DNA of 64,000 nt from an uncultured Persicobacter sp. GTDB taxonomy: Bacteria > Bacteroidota > Bacteroidia > Cytophagales > Cyclobacteriaceae. The notes beneath the pieces were generated by a model. That model saw nothing but the letters and a program-made list of their open reading frames with translations. It was not told the DNA's origin and did no database searches. The stretch covers positions 186,001 through 250,000 of the forward strand of contig CANMKE010000005.1 of NCBI GenBank assembly GCA_947498325.1, given 5' to 3'. Every line of letters begins with the position of its first letter. Positions within the stretch are counted from its first letter, which is position 1. The position numbers and the translations under genes are program-made. Positions 1 through 9,345 of this stretch are shown here, piece by piece.

Positions 1-2759
1 GCCAAAGATGCCAAACCGACAAAGGCAGTAAATCCGAAGGGATAGCCTAAAATCGACAAGCCGATCATGGCACCAGGAACACAAAAAGGAATCGCCACCA
101 GTACCAAAAACACCTCTTTAAGGTCTCGGAACTGAAGCAAAATAATCATAAAGATCAACACCACACTCAGCGCCACAGCAACATACATCTCTGAGAACGT
201 TTCATTCTGGTCTTCAAATTCGCCACCATATTCAATCATATAACCTGGAGGAAGTGGGATGCTTTCAATATCCGCACGCACGGCGGCCAATTGCTCAGAA
301 GGAAAATCTGATTCCAAATGGCGACAGAGAACCGTCAGGGTTCGTCGGCCATTGCGGTGCTTGAGGTTGGAGATCTGCCAACTCGGGCTTACGTCAGCGA
401 CCAGGCTTGAGGGTACTTTCTGGCGACTTAATGGAGAAACAATATAGGTGTTTCCAACGGACTCATAGCGGTCATTTTGACTGGCTGGCTCTTCAATAAT
501 AATATCGAGTACCTTATTCCCTTCATAAAAATTGGACACCGTAAAACCACTCAGGGCTACTTGCAAATTCTTGGCAATCGAGGCGTTGGTAATTCCCAGA
601 CGGCTTGCCTCCCATTTTCGCTCCTCAAGATCAAGGGAAAAATAGGGGTTTTTAAAGTCTGATTCCACGCGGTATGCCGTCGGGAGTTTGTTCAAAATGG
701 CTTCAACTTTTACACCCAAATTTTGGAGCACTTTCAGGTCATCGCCAAAAATACGTATTTCCACAGGCGCATCATGGGTAACCCCCTGCTGCATTTGTTT
801 GGCTAAAATAATGCCCTCAGGCACCCATACATCAATGGTTTTTTCGAGTTCACTGACCATCTCCTGTGTTGCTGCCACAGAAATTGTATTCACCAATACT
901 TGTGCATAATTGGCTTTCGGAAATTCTGGAGAAAAATTATAGTAAAACCGCGGAGCCGCCTGCCCAACAAAGGTGGTATAATTCACCATTCGCTCATCCT
1001 TGGCAATACGCCTCTCGACCTCCTTTATTGCTTTATTGGTGGTTTCCAGATTCGTCCCTTCAGGCATAAACAACTCAATGACAAACTGATCTTTTTCCGC
1101 TGCAGGAAATAGTTTTTGATGAATGAATAAAAAGGCGATGCCCCCCACCACTAAGAAGAGCAGGGAAAAAAGGATGGTCAGTTTCGTATAGGCAAAACTT
1201 TTCTCAATCAGGTAATTGTAAAAATCCTGCAGACGGTCAAGCACGCCCTTTTTCTCAGGTTTCTTGTCCTCATTCAGGCCTTTTTTAATGAAGTGATGAC
1301 AAAGCAAAGGCGTGAGAAACATCGCAACCAAATAGGAGCTACTGATCGCAATAGCAACTGTTATCGGCAGGGAATAAATAAACTCACCAACATACCCTGT
1401 TAAAATAACCAAAGGCAGAAAAGACCCAATGATCGTCAAAGAGGCCGTAAGTACAGGGATTTTCAATTCATTGGCCGCAGACCAGGCAGCCTCAAAAGTG
1501 TTCTTTCCCTCATCCAGCTTTTCCACATAATTATCAGCAATTACAATCGCATCATCGACCAGCATTCCGAGCACCACAATAAGGGCGGCGAGGGACACCT
1601 GCTGCAATTCAATGCCAAAAGCCTGAAGTAATGTAAAAGTCAGGGCAACGGTGACAGGAATAGCCACCGCACTGATGACGGCCACCCGAAAGGGCAACAA
1701 TAAAATGATCACAATAACCACCGCTACAATGGCGATAAAAAACTCCTCAATAAACCGATCGACTGCATCTTCAACATTCTTAGGCTGATTAACGATGAAA
1801 TCAATTTTTATATCTTCGGGCAATAAAGGTTTCACCTGCTGAAGTGCTGCGGCGATAGCATCACCAAAATCAACGATATTATTACCATCCAGCATTTCAA
1901 TGGAAAGCAAAAGCGCCTCTTCGCCATTAACACGGATAAACTTATCCGCCTTTTTGAAGCGTCGTTCCACCGTCCCCACATCACGTACACGAACCGTTGC
2001 ACCTTCAGGTCCCTGCCCAATAATCTGATTTCTGATATCTTCCGTAGAGGAAAAAAGGCTTTGCTCATGCAAGGGAATTTCCTGAGCTCCCAAATTTAAC
2101 TTCCCTGCAGGAAACAGGTAATTTTCACCCCTGAGGGTTAAAAACAACGACGTCATCGATATCCCATACTGACTTAATTTTGTTAAATCGGACTCGATAT
2201 AAATGGCTTCCGTTTGCTCCCCTACCCGCTGAATTTTGGAAACTTCGGGAATGGTTCGCAACTGATTTTCAATCTTTTCAAGATAAGTGCTCAGCTCTAC
2301 CTGGTCACGCTGCTCTGAACGAACGCCAATTAACAGCGCAATAGTTTCCCCGAAGCCCGTTTCCACCACAGGGCCAAGCACTGAAGGCGGAAGACTCATT
2401 TTTTTCAATGTATTAAGCTCATGCTGAAGCTTGGACCAAAATTTTTCAGGATCAGTAACATTCTTTTCAAGCTCCACGACTATATAGCCGAGTCCTGCCC
2501 GAGAATTAGAAAATGTTTTGGCCTTGCGCACTTCCTTAAAAGTAAAAAGTAACTCTTCGACCTTCCGAACAACCTGTTGCTCGACCTCAAGACTTCCTGC
2601 ACCAGGATAAGCGACAACGACCAAACCCTGTCTGATATTAAACTGTGGGTCTTCCCTGCGCGACATATGCAGCAAGGCGTATAAACCACCACAGAGAATC
2701 ATGAAAGTCAGGGTCAGGGTTACCTGCCGATTGAGAATTGCACTTTTAATAAGTTCCAT
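1..2759 (-). CDS. RND efflux transporter permease (partial, 3' end missing)
   Basis: Inner-membrane proton-driven pump subunit of a tripartite efflux system. About 919 residues are visible; the family is usually about 1020-1050, so the last transmembrane segments lie beyond the left edge. A first membrane segment is followed by porter-domain sequence, then the conserved TM4 stretch LVDDAIVIADN near residue 400, a second periplasmic domain and the start of the last helix block. The ATG at 2757-2759 overlaps the end of the adaptor gene by 14 bases, so the two are translationally linked. The REDP motif near residue 36 is typical of HAE1-like pumps. The substrate cannot be read from sequence; no metal-binding signature of CusA/CzcA was seen. 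Confidence 0.93.
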   Translation of the reverse strand, partial: MELIKSAILNRQVTLTLTFMILCGGLYALLHMSRREDPQFNIRQGLVVVAYPGAGSLEVEQQVVRKVEELLFTFKEVRKAKTFSNSRAGLGYIVVELEKNVTDPEKFWSKLQHELNTLKKMSLPPSVLGPVVETGFGETIALLIGVRSEQRDQVELSTYLEKIENQLRTIPEVSKIQRVGEQTEAIYIESDLTKLSQYGISMTSLFLTLRGENYLFPAGKLNLGAQEIPLHEQSLFSSTEDIRNQIIGQGPEGATVRVRDVGTVERRFKKADKFIRVNGEEALLLSIEMLDGNNIVDFGDAIAAALQQVKPLLPEDIKIDFIVNQPKNVEDAVDRFIEEFFIAIVAVVIVIILLLPFRVAVISAVAIPVTVALTFTLLQAFGIELQQVSLAALIVVLGMLVDDAIVIADNYVEKLDEGKNTFEAAWSAANELKIPVLTASLTIIGSFLPLVILTGYVGEFIYSLPITVAIAISSSYLVAMFLTPLLCHHFIKKGLNEDKKPEKKGVLDRLQDFYNYLIEKSFAYTKLTILFSLLFLVVGGIAFLFIHQKLFPAAEKDQFVIELFMPEGTNLETTNKAIKEVERRIAKDERMVNYTTFVGQAAPRFYYNFSPEFPKANYAQVLVNTISVAATQEMVSELEKTIDVWVPEGIILAKQMQQGVTHDAPVEIRIFGDDLKVLQNLGVKVEAILNKLPTAYRVESDFKNPYFSLDLEERKWEASRLGITNASIAKNLQVALSGFTVSNFYEGNKVLDIIIEEPASQNDRYESVGNTYIVSPLSRQKVPSSLVADVSPSWQISNLKHRNGRRTLTVLCRHLESDFPSEQLAAVRADIESIPLPPGYMIEYGGEFEDQNETFSEMYVAVALSVVLIFMIILLQFRDLKEVFLVLVAIPFCVPGAMIGLSILGYPFGFTAFVGLASL

Positions 2760-3777
2760 GCCCTACTACCTTTACCTGACGACCATCCGTTAATTTCCAC
2801 TGCCCAGCAACAATCAGGCTGTCCCCCTGGGAAAGTCCCTGCTCTATCAGCATTCCTTTTCCCACAAGCTGATCACCGATCACCCGTTTTCGAACGGCTC
2901 GGTTACCCTGAACAATAAATACAAAAAGATTTCCATCGGGATCAGGGACAACATAATTGGTTGGAATTACCAATTGAGGCTGACTGCCATTGACCTGAAT
3001 ATTAACTTCGGCGACCATCCCCTGCATCAAGTTTTTGGGTGCCTTCTCGATATTCGCAAAAACCGCAAAGCTACGGGTAAGCACATCGGCAGAAGGGCGA
3101 ATATGGTCCACCGTGGCGTTGAAATAAGATTTACTGATACTTGGTACACGGAAACGTAGACTGTCGCCCACCTTCACTTTTGCAATCTGATTTTCGGGCA
3201 ATGAAAACTGAATAGAATATTGGCCACTGTGCAACATCGATATCACAGGAACACCCTCCTTTACCGTTTCTCCTGAACGCACAAAAAGACGGTCAACCCG
3301 TCCTTGTTCATTTGCTCGAATTTGTGTGTAAGAAAGTTTCCGCTGAAAAACCACCAAATTGGCTTTGGCCTCGGCGAGGGCGGTTTCAATTTTCAGAAAA
3401 TCGGACTTGGTTAATGATTGTCGATCATACATTTTCTTCAGTCGATCGTATTCACTCTGCGCCTGTGCCATTTTCTTTTCTGCCACAAGAAGCCCTTGCT
3501 GATATTCATTTTGCTCGAGCTGCATCAGCAGTTGCCCCTTTTTCACCTGATCGCCCTCTTCGACATATACCTTTCCAATTCGGCCAGGGACAGGAAAAGA
3601 CAAAGCCCGCTGATTTTCAGCACGAACCTCGCCACTATATTCTAATAAACTATTGATTTTCTGAGTCTTAATCACCTGATATTTAACAGGTATTGCCGCA
3701 GCAGGTGCTTGCTGGTTGCTCTGATCCTGACACCCGAAGGCCAACAACAAGCAAAAAAAAGAAATTGCTAAACGCAT
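2746..3777 (-). CDS. RND efflux periplasmic adaptor (HlyD/MFP family) lipoprotein
   Basis: Membrane-fusion protein linking the RND permease to an outer-membrane channel. The 343-residue protein starts with a lipoprotein signal (lipobox LAFGC, Cys16). A biotinyl-lipoyl-like half (GRIGKVYVEEGDQVKKGQLL), a coiled-coil hairpin at about 85-130, the second lipoyl half, a beta-barrel and a membrane-proximal domain follow. It is the first gene of a two-gene operon and its stop lies inside the start of the permease gene. No TolC-like gene is visible; it may lie beyond the left edge or elsewhere. Confidence 0.93.
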   Translation of the reverse strand: MRLAISFFCLLLAFGCQDQSNQQAPAAAIPVKYQVIKTQKINSLLEYSGEVRAENQRALSFPVPGRIGKVYVEEGDQVKKGQLLMQLEQNEYQQGLLVAEKKMAQAQSEYDRLKKMYDRQSLTKSDFLKIETALAEAKANLVVFQRKLSYTQIRANEQGRVDRLFVRSGETVKEGVPVISMLHSGQYSIQFSLPENQIAKVKVGDSLRFRVPSISKSYFNATVDHIRPSADVLTRSFAVFANIEKAPKNLMQGMVAEVNIQVNGSQPQLVIPTNYVVPDPDGNLFVFIVQGNRAVRKRVIGDQLVGKGMLIEQGLSQGDSLIVAGQWKLTDGRQVKVVGHGTY

Positions 3778-3849
3778 AAATTACAAAATAGGTTAAGATG
3801 ATGTTGCTTTAATGTACTTTTAAAGGACAAAACAGTTACATAAAACACA

Positions 3850-3877
3850 AAAAAAACGGGATAAACCCGTTTTTTTA
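3850..3877 (-). terminator. Rho-independent terminator
   Basis: Stem ACGGG/CCCGT flanked by an A-run and a T-run, so it can work in both directions. It lies just downstream of the malectin-domain lipoprotein and upstream of the adaptor gene, separating the two transcripts. Confidence 0.75.
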
Positions 3878-3912
3878 TTCACTAAACTATTCCTATATTT
3901 TTGAAATTATTC

Positions 3913-4791
3913 CTATTCATTAAACTTCCGAATCGATATTCCTGAGACTTTTGGAAAATCTCTGCCCAAGGTCGAAAGGTAAAAACGGATATTCAACTGA
4001 CCATCCACTACAGTAGTTTGGTACTCTTTATTAATTGCAAAGAATTTACCTGTTCCTGTAGAATTTAAAGCATTGGCCTCTTTCCAAATATCCAAAGCTT
4101 CCTCTACCGTTTGCCCCTCAATATCAATATGGAATCGTCGGAAAGCGCCACCATCCCAACGGTTTTCAGAAAAATGCAACTCGACAATGTATTTTCCATT
4201 TTCAACATCAAAATCATAACTGAACTCTTCTCCATATCGCTCAGTAACAAAAATCTCCCGCTGCGGGGTGTTCATGATTTCCTGATCTTCAAACCAAGTA
4301 TGAACGATACCATCTGTAAAATACTTATCCGCTTCAAACGTTTCACCGAAATCATTGGTGAAAGATTCTTTGCCGCCCGCATTAACACTTAGTATCGGTT
4401 CCCCTTCAGCCAAATTCAACAAATGCCAATTGACAATGCTCGAATTGGCATTGGTGGTATCATCATCGGCCACCACTTTAATATTTGAAAAGACAGAATA
4501 CAAGCGACTCGGCAATTCAGCAAAGTTACCTGTAATTTCCCCCGTTTTTGAATTGATGCTCAATCCCGCAGGCAAAGTATCCGCTGACCAGGTCACCCGA
4601 TCGGTTTCGTTTTGTAAACCAAGATCCATTTTAAATTCATCACCAGGTTCAACTTTTAAAACTTGATCTGCCGCATTCGTGATCTGCAACTGAGGCACAG
4701 GCTGCACGTTTTCATCGTCGCTTGAACAGGCGCCTAGGAATAATGCCCCGAGGGCCACTGTGGTCAAAACTTTCCCAATTTTCATTTTCAT
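3913..4791 (-). CDS. Lipoprotein with Ig-like and malectin domains
   Basis: Surface or periplasmic lipoprotein of 292 residues; lipobox FLGAC gives Cys22. Residues about 35-110 resemble a putative Ig domain (He_PIG type: WSADTLPAGLSINSKTGEITG), and about 130-290 a malectin-like beta-sandwich (SVNAGG, then YIVELHFSE with an aromatic/Arg-rich strand and a final RFYLSTLG). Malectin domains bind glycans or decorate polysaccharide-acting proteins, so carbohydrate binding is likely, but no catalytic domain is present. It is flanked by a terminator and appears to be a single-gene unit. Translation could begin at Met1 or Met3. Confidence 0.85.
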   Translation of the reverse strand: MKMKIGKVLTTVALGALFLGACSSDDENVQPVPQLQITNAADQVLKVEPGDEFKMDLGLQNETDRVTWSADTLPAGLSINSKTGEITGNFAELPSRLYSVFSNIKVVADDDTTNANSSIVNWHLLNLAEGEPILSVNAGGKESFTNDFGETFEADKYFTDGIVHTWFEDQEIMNTPQREIFVTERYGEEFSYDFDVENGKYIVELHFSENRWDGGAFRRFHIDIEGQTVEEALDIWKEANALNSTGTGKFFAINKEYQTTVVDGQLNIRFYLSTLGRDFPKVSGISIRKFNE

Positions 4792-4931
4792 ATATTAGAT
4801 GTGAGTCAATACTAAATAGAGAATGAAAATAGGATCGAAAGGTTATCCTTTACATCATAAGGTGGGCTGAATAAGTACTTTTTAGGATCAATTTATAGGA
4901 TTTAAATACATTAAAGGCTGTCGAAAAATAG

Positions 4932-6614
4932 CTATTGCTGATGTGCTGCGTTATCAAATCGGCCATTGAATTGTTGCCCAATCAGCAAATTTTGATTAAT
5001 CTCAACGCTACCCTCAGCATTTGGCAACTTCAAAGAATGCCATTTTTTGGAAGCATCCAAAATCATGGATTCCCCCCCAATGGATAAAGCAATCGGCATA
5101 TTGAAATCTGCGACACAGTTCGTCCAGCGGTAATTTAAATACCCATCCTGAATTTCATACTCCATCACAGGAATTTGCGTGGTACGCAGATACTGATCAA
5201 AAAAGGGCTTTAATTCCAATCCCGTTTTGGTGGCCATATATCCTTCTATTTGCGCTGAGCTCACCGTTTGGTGATAAAATGTTTCGTTCAACCCGCGAAG
5301 CATCGATCGCCAAAGCGCATCATCATTCACAATTTGCCTAAGCGTATGCAGCATACATGCGCCTTTCACATACATATCGCCAGATCCTTCCTCATTGACA
5401 CCATAATGCCCAATCACAGGACGATCGTTTAAAATTCTGCTTCTTATCCCGCGCATGTACTCATCGCAGGCTTCCTTGCCTTCATAATATTCTACATACA
5501 GCGCTTCGGAATAGGTAGTAAACCCTTCATGAATCCACATATCAGCAACATCTTTATTGGTGATATTATTGGCGAACCACTCATGCCCTGCCTCGTGCAC
5601 AATGATAAAATCAAAAGTTTGCCCCCAACCCGTTCCAGACAAATCAGTGCCTTTGTAACCATTCTTAAAGCCATTACCATAAGTAACTGAACTTTGGTGT
5701 TCCATCCCGAGATAAGGTGTTTGAACGAGCTTGAATCCGTCCTCATAAAAAGGATAAGGCCCAAACCAGTGCTCCAAAGCCTTGAGCATTTTAGGCACTT
5801 GCTGAAACTGTCTTTTGGCTTTTTGGAGGTCTGACTTCAGCACGTAATACGAACAATGCAAAGGTCCTTTTTCCCCATCATAGATTTCATCAAAAGAAGC
5901 GTAATCTGCCACATTGATATTCACCCCATAATTGTTGATCGGGTTCTTAACCTGCCAGTGATAAGTTATGGTCTTTGTCTTTCGATTTTTATTCACCTCA
6001 ATCAATTGTCCATTCGAAACATCCATTAAACCGCTTGGTACAGTAATAGAAATATCCATACTGTCTACTTCATCGGCAGGGAAATCCTTACAGGGCCACC
6101 ATAAACTTGCCCCTTCCCCCTGGCAGGCAGAGGCAATAAAATGTTTTGGTTTTTTTTGACTGACAGAATCCTTGCTCCACACGAAACCACCATCCCAGGG
6201 CGGGTTTTTCGCTACGGGTGGTTGCCCCTCAAAGAAAAGGGAAAGCTGCCCTTGCTCGCCTGCTTTCATCACTTTAGGCAACTGTACCATATAAGCATTA
6301 CCTATCGCGGTAACCTTCAGATTATCGCCATGCTGCACCACACGGGTCAGTTGCATGGGGGCTTGTAAATCGATTTGAAGCGTTTGTCCTTCTTTCAGGG
6401 CCACGAACTTCATAATATTCTCCCCAGAAATTGATTGCTGATCAGGAAACACCCGAACATTGAGGTGATAATAAACTAAATCCCACCATGCACGATTGGG
6501 ACCATTGGCACCTCTGAGGGTATCTTGGCGGGTATATTGTTGAGCCTGAACAGGTTGGTGTACGCTAAAAAGTAAGGCCAAAAGTATCAGCCTGCAAAAC
6601 GGTTTAATCTTCAT
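4932..6614 (-). CDS. M1 family aminopeptidase, exported
   Basis: Zinc aminopeptidase of the gluzincin clan. The start at 6614 is chosen because it gives a clean signal peptide (MKIKPFCRL to VQAQ); an upstream in-frame ATG at 6647 would run into a terminator hairpin. The 560-residue protein has an N-terminal beta-sandwich, the substrate-binding GMEHQS motif (GAMEN equivalent) and HEAGH near residues 339-343, with the third zinc ligand in WIHEGF at exactly the M1 spacing (18 residues between HEXXH and Glu). It stops soon after the catalytic and small beta domains, so it lacks the C-terminal helical-repeat domain of larger M1 enzymes. Probably periplasmic. Confidence 0.93.
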   Translation of the reverse strand: MKIKPFCRLILLALLFSVHQPVQAQQYTRQDTLRGANGPNRAWWDLVYYHLNVRVFPDQQSISGENIMKFVALKEGQTLQIDLQAPMQLTRVVQHGDNLKVTAIGNAYMVQLPKVMKAGEQGQLSLFFEGQPPVAKNPPWDGGFVWSKDSVSQKKPKHFIASACQGEGASLWWPCKDFPADEVDSMDISITVPSGLMDVSNGQLIEVNKNRKTKTITYHWQVKNPINNYGVNINVADYASFDEIYDGEKGPLHCSYYVLKSDLQKAKRQFQQVPKMLKALEHWFGPYPFYEDGFKLVQTPYLGMEHQSSVTYGNGFKNGYKGTDLSGTGWGQTFDFIIVHEAGHEWFANNITNKDVADMWIHEGFTTYSEALYVEYYEGKEACDEYMRGIRSRILNDRPVIGHYGVNEEGSGDMYVKGACMLHTLRQIVNDDALWRSMLRGLNETFYHQTVSSAQIEGYMATKTGLELKPFFDQYLRTTQIPVMEYEIQDGYLNYRWTNCVADFNMPIALSIGGESMILDASKKWHSLKLPNAEGSVEINQNLLIGQQFNGRFDNAAHQQ

Positions 6615-6645
6615 ATGTGAAGATAAATCTATGCGGAATAAAAAC

Positions 6646-6677
6646 AAAAAAGGAGATGATCATCATCTCCTTTTTTT
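6646..6677 (-). terminator. Rho-independent terminator after nitroreductase
   Basis: Stem GGAGATGAT/ATCATCTCC with an A-run on one side and a T-run on the other. It sits 4 bases beyond the nitroreductase stop and before the M1 peptidase start. Confidence 0.85.
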
Positions 6678-6681
6678 ATCA

Positions 6682-7422
6682 TTATACAGTGCGAACCACC
6701 TCTTCAAAAGGCACCCGATGGCGTTCGCCCCAAATTCCTGAAGGTGTCCCTTTTCCACAGGCGATCACCATTGTAATTTCAGTACTTGAAGGTAGATTTA
6801 ACAACTTCTTGAGTCGCACACTATCAAATCCTCCCAATGGACAAGTATCATAACCTTGAGCAGTCATGGCGTACATAAAGGTCATGCTCGCCAATGAATT
6901 TGAGCCGTGGATGGTCGCCATAATATCTTGCTTGCCCAATTCACGAACCATTGGACGGAACAATCCTACCACAGTCGCCATTAATCTTTTGATGCCTCCA
7001 AGAACCCCCAGTGCATCATTTCGATAAACCTTAGGCATTAAATCTTTATAGTAAGATTTTACCTTAGCAAATTTATCAGAAGACTCCCCGTACTCATTTT
7101 TTAATTTTTCATAATTGAACTCAGAACGGGTTTTCCAATAATCAGGACGAGCAACAACCACCACAAATTCCGAAGCGGTAGAAGCAGCCGACTGCCCCAA
7201 ACATATAGGCACCATTGCTTTACGCTTATCGTCGCTTTTCACCCTGACAAACTCCCACATTTGCATATTCGAACTGTTAGGCGATTTCAATGCCGATGCC
7301 AATGCCGTAGCAACAATGTGCTCAGGCATCTGATGCTCGGTATCAAAAACCCGATTCGATCGGCGTGCTTCAATCAATTCCTCAAAAAGCGTCTGTGTTG
7401 TCATTTCTGCTTGATTATTCAT
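6682..7422 (-). CDS. Nitroreductase family protein
   Basis: FMN-dependent NAD(P)H oxidoreductase of about 246 residues from the chosen ATG at 7422 (an in-frame ATG at 7467 would add 15 unlikely residues). The FMN phosphate motif ARRSNRVF lies at about residues 17-24, the second conserved block SPNSSNMQMWEF at about 45-56, and the C-terminal block ACGKGTPSGIWGERHRVPFEEVV is typical of the family. A perfect inverted repeat lies in the gap before it (7488-7503). Such enzymes reduce quinones and nitroaromatics; the natural substrate is unknown. Confidence 0.9.
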   Translation of the reverse strand: MNNQAEMTTQTLFEELIEARRSNRVFDTEHQMPEHIVATALASALKSPNSSNMQMWEFVRVKSDDKRKAMVPICLGQSAASTASEFVVVVARPDYWKTRSEFNYEKLKNEYGESSDKFAKVKSYYKDLMPKVYRNDALGVLGGIKRLMATVVGLFRPMVRELGKQDIMATIHGSNSLASMTFMYAMTAQGYDTCPLGGFDSVRLKKLLNLPSSTEITMVIACGKGTPSGIWGERHRVPFEEVVRTV

Positions 7423-7487
7423 ATTTGTGTTAGGTACAAGTTTTATGCTATTGTAATCTGCTGACAAATATAAATGAAAATTTATTT

Positions 7488-7503
7488 ATATCGCGCACGA
7501 TAT
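7488..7503. promoter_or_regulatory. Inverted repeat, candidate operator of nitroreductase gene
   Basis: ATATCG-CGCA-CGATAT is a perfect 6+6 palindrome with a 4-base spacer, overlapping the last base of the YpdA-like stop and lying 66 bases upstream of the nitroreductase start. The form suits a dimeric regulator. No regulator gene is adjacent, so this is inference from symmetry and position only. Confidence 0.4.
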
Positions 7504-8474
7504 TAAAATACTTCTGACCTTTTGTTTAAAATGTCGCCTACGATACGTTCGGCATGAATGATCGAGTTTTCAATAAACCATTCATTGGTAATTTTCCCAC
7601 CGCAAATCACCCCTGCAAGGTAGAGGCCTTCCACATTGGTTTCATTCGTTTGCGGATCATAAAATGGAATCTGGTCCGTTAACTGAACACCAGCTGCCTC
7701 TAAAAAGGCATAATTAGGGTGGTAGCCTGTCATGGCTAACACAAAATCATTGTCAATTTCAACAACTTCCCCTACTTGATTTTTGAATTTTACCGATTTT
7801 GGAGTGATCTCCAACAGTTCACTTTCATAATGCACCGCAATAGCACCTTCTTTTATTCGATTTTCAATATCAGGCTTCACCCAATATTTCACACGATCAG
7901 AGATGGCTCCCTCTCTCATGATTAGGGTAACATTCGCACCTTTTCGATAGGTTTGTAAAGCTGCATCTATGGCAGAATTAGCCGCCCCTACCACCACCAC
8001 ATTTGAAAAGGCATAAAAATGAGGATCATCATAATAATGAATTACTTTCGGCAGCTGCTCCCCTTCAATCTGTAATAGATTGGCGAAATCAAAAAAGCCT
8101 GTGGCGATAACGACCGATGCCGCGGTATAGGCATCCTTAGTAGTAACCACCTCAAATTGATGGTCCACTTTTTCAAGTGAGGTAACCTCCTCAAATAAAT
8201 GAATTTGAAGTTGGTGGCTCGTCTGCACACGACGGTAATATTCCAGTGCTTCGGGTCTTGTTGGGCGCACATTATTCGACAGGAAGGGTACCGCTCCAAT
8301 TTCAAGATTTTCTGAACTGGAAAAGAAGGTCATATTCGTAGGATATTTATACAAAGAGTTAACCAGGCACCCTTTTTCCAATACCAGATAATTCAACCCT
8401 TTTTGCTGTGCTTCAATTGCTGTGGCCATCCCAATGGGCCCTGCACCAATAATGATTAAATCAAAACGCTTCAT
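7503..8474 (-). CDS. YpdA-like FAD/NAD(P)-dependent oxidoreductase (putative bacillithiol disulfide reductase)
   Basis: Thioredoxin-reductase-like flavoprotein of 323 residues starting MKRFDLIIIGAGPIG. It has the FAD Rossmann motif GAGPIG at residues 9-14, a second nucleotide-binding motif VVVGAANSAIDAAL near 155, and an FAD-closing MTGYHPNYAFLE near 250. Absence of the CxxC redox pair between the two nucleotide domains matches YpdA, proposed to reduce bacillithiol disulfide, rather than thioredoxin reductase. The start at 8474 is preferred to 8501 because the Rossmann strand begins at once. The crotonase-fold gene lies 33 bases upstream in the same direction. Confidence 0.85.
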   Translation of the reverse strand: MKRFDLIIIGAGPIGMATAIEAQQKGLNYLVLEKGCLVNSLYKYPTNMTFFSSSENLEIGAVPFLSNNVRPTRPEALEYYRRVQTSHQLQIHLFEEVTSLEKVDHQFEVVTTKDAYTAASVVIATGFFDFANLLQIEGEQLPKVIHYYDDPHFYAFSNVVVVGAANSAIDAALQTYRKGANVTLIMREGAISDRVKYWVKPDIENRIKEGAIAVHYESELLEITPKSVKFKNQVGEVVEIDNDFVLAMTGYHPNYAFLEAAGVQLTDQIPFYDPQTNETNVEGLYLAGVICGGKITNEWFIENSIIHAERIVGDILNKRSEVF

Positions 8475-8507
8475 AGTTCTTATAATTGTATCACACGGCA
8501 AAGCATG

Positions 8508-9272
8508 CTAATGATGGTTCTTAAATTTATTTTGCATGGAAGCGACCCTGTTTTTCAGATCTTCACTCAACAATACTTCCCTCCGCAGATCATGGGCATC
8601 CTCGTGAATCATCTTGCTATTGGCCAGGGCATTGAGCTCCAACTTGGAATTTCGGATCCCCATCGGACTACAAGATTTTACTCCTTCTATCAGTTGATAC
8701 GCATACTCCTCTAATGCTTGTTGATCAGCAAAAACTGCGGTGAAAAGTCCCAGTTGTTCCAAAACCGATTCCCCATAAATTGGCTGCCCCGTCAGAAGGA
8801 GCTGCTTCGTTTTCATAAGGCCAATGGTATGAATAAACTGACCATAAATCCGTTCATTCAAAGGAAGTCCCATTTTATTCAGTGGCATTCCCACCTTAAT
8901 GTGCGAGCGCGCCAAATTAAAATCAGCACAAATGGCGAGGCAAAGGCCACCCGCATACACATCACCTGTAATCAGATTCATGATCGGGATTGGGCACGAC
9001 ATCAGCGCATCAAAAAGTGCTAACATCGGGTTGTTGTCCAAAAAAGATTCAAGCTGATCAAATACTGACAGGTCATGACCCGCACACCATACTTTGGCAT
9101 TTTCATGGGCACGAATAACCAAAATGCGATCCTGCTGATAATCGATCTGCTGACATAATTCAATCAATGATTCACTCATCTCCTGACTAAAAGCATTCCG
9201 TTTATGATCACGGTTTAAAGTCACATCAATGACCCCATTGGAGCGTTGTATTTTGAGCTGTTCCTCTTCCAT
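8508..9272 (-). CDS. Enoyl-CoA hydratase/isomerase family, methylmalonyl-CoA decarboxylase-like
   Basis: Crotonase-fold enzyme of 254 residues from the ATG at 9272. The stretch KVWCAGHD ending at His66-Asp67 resembles E. coli ScpB, a biotin-independent methylmalonyl-CoA decarboxylase whose His66 lies in the same context; the oxyanion-hole glycines are at about 108-109. ScpB's active-site Tyr140 appears replaced by Leu (GLPLNE versus GVPYN, recalled from the family), so the reaction is uncertain. The start follows a terminator by only 12 bases. The canonical hydratase Glu pair is not evident. An ordinary enoyl-CoA hydratase/isomerase is the alternative. Confidence 0.75.
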   Translation of the reverse strand: MEEEQLKIQRSNGVIDVTLNRDHKRNAFSQEMSESLIELCQQIDYQQDRILVIRAHENAKVWCAGHDLSVFDQLESFLDNNPMLALFDALMSCPIPIMNLITGDVYAGGLCLAICADFNLARSHIKVGMPLNKMGLPLNERIYGQFIHTIGLMKTKQLLLTGQPIYGESVLEQLGLFTAVFADQQALEEYAYQLIEGVKSCSPMGIRNSKLELNALANSKMIHEDAHDLRREVLLSEDLKNRVASMQNKFKNHH

Positions 9273-9284
9273 CTCCGATATTAA

Positions 9285-9317
9285 CAAAAAAAACCTGAAA
9301 GTTGATCCTTCAGGTTT
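9285..9317 (-). terminator. Terminator or attenuator between M43 protease and crotonase genes
   Basis: Stem AACCTGAA/TTCAGGTT with a run of T on the minus strand. It follows the M43 protease stop by 28 bases and ends only about 12 bases before the next ATG, so any transcript reaching the crotonase gene either reads through it or starts within it. Confidence 0.75.
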
Positions 9318-9345
9318 ATGAATGTCGGTCCCTTGGCGGGAAATC

